From: Haloarcula halobia
GTDB lineage: Archaea; Halobacteriota; Halobacteria; Halobacteriales; Haloarculaceae
DNA length: 64,000 nt
Assembly (NCBI RefSeq): GCF_029338255.1
Contig: NZ_CP119787.1
Coordinates: 2,867,631-2,931,630, forward strand
Reading direction: 5' to 3'
Shown here one piece after another: positions 60,978-64,000 of the stretch (within the stretch, counting starts at the first letter, position 1; each line of letters starts with the position of its first letter). The translations under genes and the position numbers were made by a program. Below the pieces are notes generated by a model. The model had not been told where the DNA came from. It searched no databases and saw only the letters and a list, made by a program, of their open reading frames with translations.

Positions 60978-62317
60978 AACACGAGACTGGTGTCATCGTC
61001 GGCGCAAGCGTCTCCCACGGGAACGCGAGCGTCGATCAACTGGAGACCGCCGCGGCCGATAGCCAGCGCCACACCGTCGAGTCACTGCTCTCGGAACCGG
61101 GCGTCGAGGAGGCCATCGCGCTCCAGACGTGCAACCGGACCGAGGCCTACGTCGTCGCACCGAGTCACGAGCTCGGCCAGCGGGCGCTCGCGACGGTCAC
61201 GGCCACCGTCGACGACGACGCCGTCGTCGAGCTGGACCACGAGGCGAGTCTCAGACACCTCCTCCGGGTGGCCGCGGGACTGGAGTCGATCGTCCTCGGC
61301 GAGGACCAGATTCTCGGCCAGTTGCGCGACGCCTACGAGGACGCCCGTGCCGTCGGCGGCATCGGGTCGACGCTCGAGGACGGCGTCACGAAGGCCATCC
61401 ACGTCGGCGAGCGCGCCCGCACGGAGACGGCGATAAACGAGGGCGTCGTCTCGCTGGCCTCGGCGGCCGTCAGACTCGTCGAGGCCGAACAGTCCCTGGC
61501 GGGCGAGACGGCGCTGGTCGTCGGCGCGGGCGAGATGGGACGGCTCGCGGCGAAGGCGCTTTCCGACCGCGTCGATCGCGTCATCGTCGCCAACCGGACC
61601 GTCCCCCACGCCGAACACATCGCGGCGACCGTCGACGCGGCCGGGAGCGCCGTCGCGCTCGACGCCGCCGAGGCCGCCCTCGCGGAGGCGAGCGTCGTAG
61701 TCACCGCCACCGGGAGCCCGGACCACGTCTTCGACACCGGGTCGTTCGCCGACGCGGGCGAGACGTACGTCGTCGACCTCGCCCAGCCGCGGGACGTGTC
61801 CGCCGACGCCGGCGAGGTGCCAGACGTGACGGTCTGGGACCTCGACGCGCTGGAGTCGGTGACCGAGGAGACGCGAAAGCAGCGCCGGGAGGCCGCCGAG
61901 GCCGTCGAGGCGCTGGTCGACGAGGAGTTCGACCACCTGCTGACCCAGTACAAGCGCAAGCGCGCCGACCGGGTCATCTCGACGATGTACGAGAGCGCAG
62001 AGCAGGTCAAGGCCGCCGAGCTCAACACGGCGCTGTCGGCCGCGGACTTCGACGAGGACCAGCAGGAGGTCATAGAGTCGATGGCCGACGCCATCGTCTC
62101 GCAGCTGCTCGCCGCGCCGACCCGGAGTCTCCGGGACGCCGCAGAGGACGACGACTGGTCGACCATCCACACCGCCCTGGAGCTGTTCGACCCCGAGTTC
62201 GGCCCCGAGGACGCCCCGTCGCCGGCCGCACTCGAGGGGGCCAGCCCCGAGGACGTCCCGGCCGAGATGCGCGACCGGATGCCCAAGGCGGCACTCGAAC
62301 AGCTCACCGACGACTGA
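60974..62317 (+). CDS. hemA: Glutamyl-tRNA reductase
   Basis: HemA reduces glutamyl-tRNA to glutamate semialdehyde, the first committed step of tetrapyrrole synthesis. It has 447 residues and starts at GTG overlapping the previous stop. Catalytic Cys lies in ALQTCNRTEAYVVA (about residue 53), followed by GLESIVLGEDQILGQLRDAY, NADPH-binding LVVGAGEMGRLAAKALSDR and a helical dimerisation domain. The last ~60 residues form an acidic tail. The cluster joins the first and the late steps of haem synthesis. Confidence 0.96.
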   Translation: MKHETGVIVGASVSHGNASVDQLETAAADSQRHTVESLLSEPGVEEAIALQTCNRTEAYVVAPSHELGQRALATVTATVDDDAVVELDHEASLRHLLRVAAGLESIVLGEDQILGQLRDAYEDARAVGGIGSTLEDGVTKAIHVGERARTETAINEGVVSLASAAVRLVEAEQSLAGETALVVGAGEMGRLAAKALSDRVDRVIVANRTVPHAEHIAATVDAAGSAVALDAAEAALAEASVVVTATGSPDHVFDTGSFADAGETYVVDLAQPRDVSADAGEVPDVTVWDLDALESVTEETRKQRREAAEAVEALVDEEFDHLLTQYKRKRADRVISTMYESAEQVKAAELNTALSAADFDEDQQEVIESMADAIVSQLLAAPTRSLRDAAEDDDWSTIHTALELFDPEFGPEDAPSPAALEGASPEDVPAEMRDRMPKAALEQLTDD

Positions 62318-62318
62318 G

Positions 62319-62609
62319 ATGGTCGAGCCCGTTCCGGTCGTCGTGGGCGTCGGTATCGTCGTCCTCGCCGCGAGCGGACTCCTGGAGGTGACCGGCTACA
62401 CCGAACAGCAGCGCCTCGACCACCGCCGCCTGATGCAGGCGTTCACCTACGGGAGCCTTGTCGTGGTGGCCTTCGGCCTCGCCGCGGTGTGGTACGGCCT
62501 CCGGAACGCGTCGCTGCCGACCTGGCTCTTCGTCGCCATCAACGTCACCGTCGTCACCGTCGTCATCGCCCAGTGGCGCCTCCGGAGGGCCCTCTCGAAC
62601 GACGAGTGA
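62319..62609 (+). CDS. Small three-helix membrane protein
   Basis: The protein has 96 residues with hydrophobic segments at about 5-22, 43-60 and 67-85. It follows hemA by one base and so is probably co-transcribed. The family was not recognised and no function is claimed. Confidence 0.7.
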   Translation: MVEPVPVVVGVGIVVLAASGLLEVTGYTEQQRLDHRRLMQAFTYGSLVVVAFGLAAVWYGLRNASLPTWLFVAINVTVVTVVIAQWRLRRALSNDE

Positions 62610-62666
62610 GCGGCGGCCGCCACGGGCGACGCAACTGTTTTGCACCTGGCAGCCGACTGATGGGAC

Positions 62667-62945
62667 ATGGCAGACGTACTCCCCGACGCCGAGATAGCGG
62701 ACCGGATGCCGGACGGCTGGGCACGCGAGGACGACGAGATCGTCCGGGCCTTCGACTTCGACGGCTATCTGGACGCGTCGGGCTTCCTGAGCGCCGCGGC
62801 GGGACTAGCCGAGGACGCCTGGCACCACCCGGAGATGACCATCACCTGGGGCGAGGTGGCGGTCCGGCTCACGACCCACGACGCCGGCGGCATCACCGAG
62901 AAGGACATCGACCTGGCCGAGCGGCTCAACGGCATCTACGGCTGA
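62667..62945 (+). CDS. 4a-hydroxytetrahydrobiopterin dehydratase (PCD/DCoH)
   Basis: This 92-residue enzyme dehydrates carbinolamine pterins. It has the HHPE (in DAWHHPEMTITW) and THDAGGITEKDIDLAERLN motifs of the family. The catalytic His residues are present. It is one base from the next gene. The pterin substrate in haloarchaea is not established. Confidence 0.93.
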   Translation: MADVLPDAEIADRMPDGWAREDDEIVRAFDFDGYLDASGFLSAAAGLAEDAWHHPEMTITWGEVAVRLTTHDAGGITEKDIDLAERLNGIYG

Positions 62946-62946
62946 G

Positions 62947-63363
62947 ATGACCCCGAGCGAGGGAGCGCCGACGCCTCCCCGCGACGCCCCGGCCCGCTAC
63001 GTGTTCAGAGTCGAGTTCCGACTCGACCCGGCGACACCGGATCTGTCCGCCGACCCCGACACCTTCGAGACGACGCTGTACCGCCGGGCAGACCCCCCGG
63101 ACGAGGAGGGGTGGCGATTCTTCCGGGACAACTGCTGGCGCGGGAACCTCGCCGACGAGGCGCACTTTTGCCGACTGGCCACGGAGGCGCTCGGCGTCCG
63201 GGTCGTCTCGGCGTCGTTCCGCGAGCTGCAGGCGACCGACGACTACCTCGAGGACCTCGAGGGCGCCATCGCGGCGGACCTCGAGGCGTTCAACGCCGAC
63301 GACGTCACGGAGGTGCTCTCGAAGTACCTCGGGAGCTCGATTCGCAGTGAGGCGAGCGACTGA
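62947..63363 (+). CDS. LWR-salt family protein
   Basis: The protein has 138 residues. Features are YVFRVEFRLDPATPDLSADP, TFETTLYRRADPPDEEGWRF and NCWRGNLADEAHFCRL, where other members usually have NLWRG. VLSKYLGSSI is near the C-terminus. This is a haloarchaea-specific family of unknown function. It starts one base after the pterin dehydratase stop. Confidence 0.75.
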   Translation: MTPSEGAPTPPRDAPARYVFRVEFRLDPATPDLSADPDTFETTLYRRADPPDEEGWRFFRDNCWRGNLADEAHFCRLATEALGVRVVSASFRELQATDDYLEDLEGAIAADLEAFNADDVTEVLSKYLGSSIRSEASD

Positions 63364-63462
63364 GGCCGCCGGTCGTCGACCGGGGGTCTGTAAGCCATTC
63401 GCTACCCGGGAGTCGGGGCAGAAAGACTTTATCGGTCTCGCCCCTAGTCTCACAGTCCCCTG

Positions 63463-64000
63463 ATGACCGACCAGTACGACTTCTGGTTGTTCGATCTCGA
63501 CGGCACGCTCGTCGACATCGAGCCCTGGTATCCCCGGCGCGTGATGGACCGGGTCGGCGACCGACTCGGCGTCGGGTTCACCGACCGGGAGGTGCGGTTG
63601 CTCTGGTACGGCTTCGGCGGCGCGCGCGACAGGTTCCTCGCGGATGAGGGCATCGACCCGGGGCGGTTCTGGGCGGTCTTCCACGAGGAGGAGGACCCAC
63701 GGAAGCGCGCCGAGGCCACCTATATCTACGACGATGCCGAGCGGTTCCTCGCGGAGCGTCCGGAACCGGTGGGGCTGGTGACACACTGCCAGGAGTACCT
63801 CACCGCCCCCGTGCTCGAGCACCTCGACATCGGCGACTGGTTCGAGACGGTCGTCTGCTGTGACGAGGACATCGGCTGGAAACCCGATCCCACTCCCGTC
63901 CAGCTCGCGATGCGCGACATGGGCGTCGCCCACAACGGCCACGTCGGCGCCCTGGCGGGCGACAACCCCGCCGACATCGGCGCGGCGTGGAACGCCGGCC
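63463..64000 (+). CDS. HAD-superfamily hydrolase (cut by window end)
   Basis: The visible 179 codons run past the window edge. The nucleophile motif is WLFDLDGTLVDIEPWYP (first Asp), the second motif is GLVTHCQEY, the Lys region DEDIGWKPDPTPVQLAM, and the fourth motif ALAGDNPADIGAAWNAG. This matches phosphoglycolate-phosphatase-like HAD enzymes. A TATA-like CTTTATCGG at 63427-63435 gives a near-leaderless start. The substrate is not readable. Confidence 0.9.
   Translation, partial: MTDQYDFWLFDLDGTLVDIEPWYPRRVMDRVGDRLGVGFTDREVRLLWYGFGGARDRFLADEGIDPGRFWAVFHEEEDPRKRAEATYIYDDAERFLAERPEPVGLVTHCQEYLTAPVLEHLDIGDWFETVVCCDEDIGWKPDPTPVQLAMRDMGVAHNGHVGALAGDNPADIGAAWNAG

Overview
The window is chromosomal DNA of an extremely halophilic archaeon (class Halobacteria). 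The evidence is high GC, very acidic proteins, short gaps with archaeal TATA boxes about 25 bp before leaderless starts, ATGA/GTGA-type overlaps inside operons, the trpDFEG order, an intron-bearing elongator tRNA-Met with a bulge-helix-bulge, and archaeal DnaG and RfcL. Family-level placement (perhaps Haloarculaceae) is a guess. No rRNA, CRISPR array, transposase or integrase was seen.

Layout. 0.2-2.1 kb: a SCO/thioredoxin/CcdA cassette for respiratory-chain assembly. 2.3 kb: tRNA-Val. 2.6-6.5 kb: the trpDFEG operon, with a TGTACA-type inverted repeat in its promoter. 7.2-11.5 kb: B12-dependent ribonucleotide reductase split by a homing intein at its catalytic loop. 11.5-17.5 kb: small proteins, a membrane-anchored sulfite-oxidase-fold protein, a histidine kinase and a VTT membrane protein. 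17.6-24 kb: intron-containing tRNA-Met, a DapA-like lyase, an RNase HI and malic enzyme. 24-28.3 kb: a frameshifted relic, half-size CtaA and a complete polar amino-acid ABC importer. 28.3-31.9 kb: RfcL, a pilin-like protein and an HTH regulator.

32-37 kb is the accessory and most unusual part. HMG-CoA synthase is interrupted by an in-frame amber codon. It is followed by a 725-bp segment with imperfect 23-bp terminal inverted repeats and perfect 11-bp flanking direct repeats that carries a TrkA-N gene and no transposase. Then come a frameshifted pilin and a PKD-containing surface protein. 37-44 kb holds housekeeping and signalling genes (MscS, PdxS, a second kinase). 44-49 kb holds valS, with short internal repeats, and a surface protein with 70 consecutive Thr-Glu dipeptides.

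49-64 kb: a DUF6293 regulator, a sodium:solute symporter with its DUF3311 partner, DnaG, a DUF92 membrane protein, two cis-prenyltransferase genes with complementary motif losses (a probable two-subunit enzyme), a cold-shock protein, a siroheme/heme operon (fused siroheme decarboxylase, precorrin-2 dehydrogenase behind a 10-codon leader ORF, glutamyl-tRNA reductase), pterin dehydratase and a HAD hydrolase cut by the window edge.
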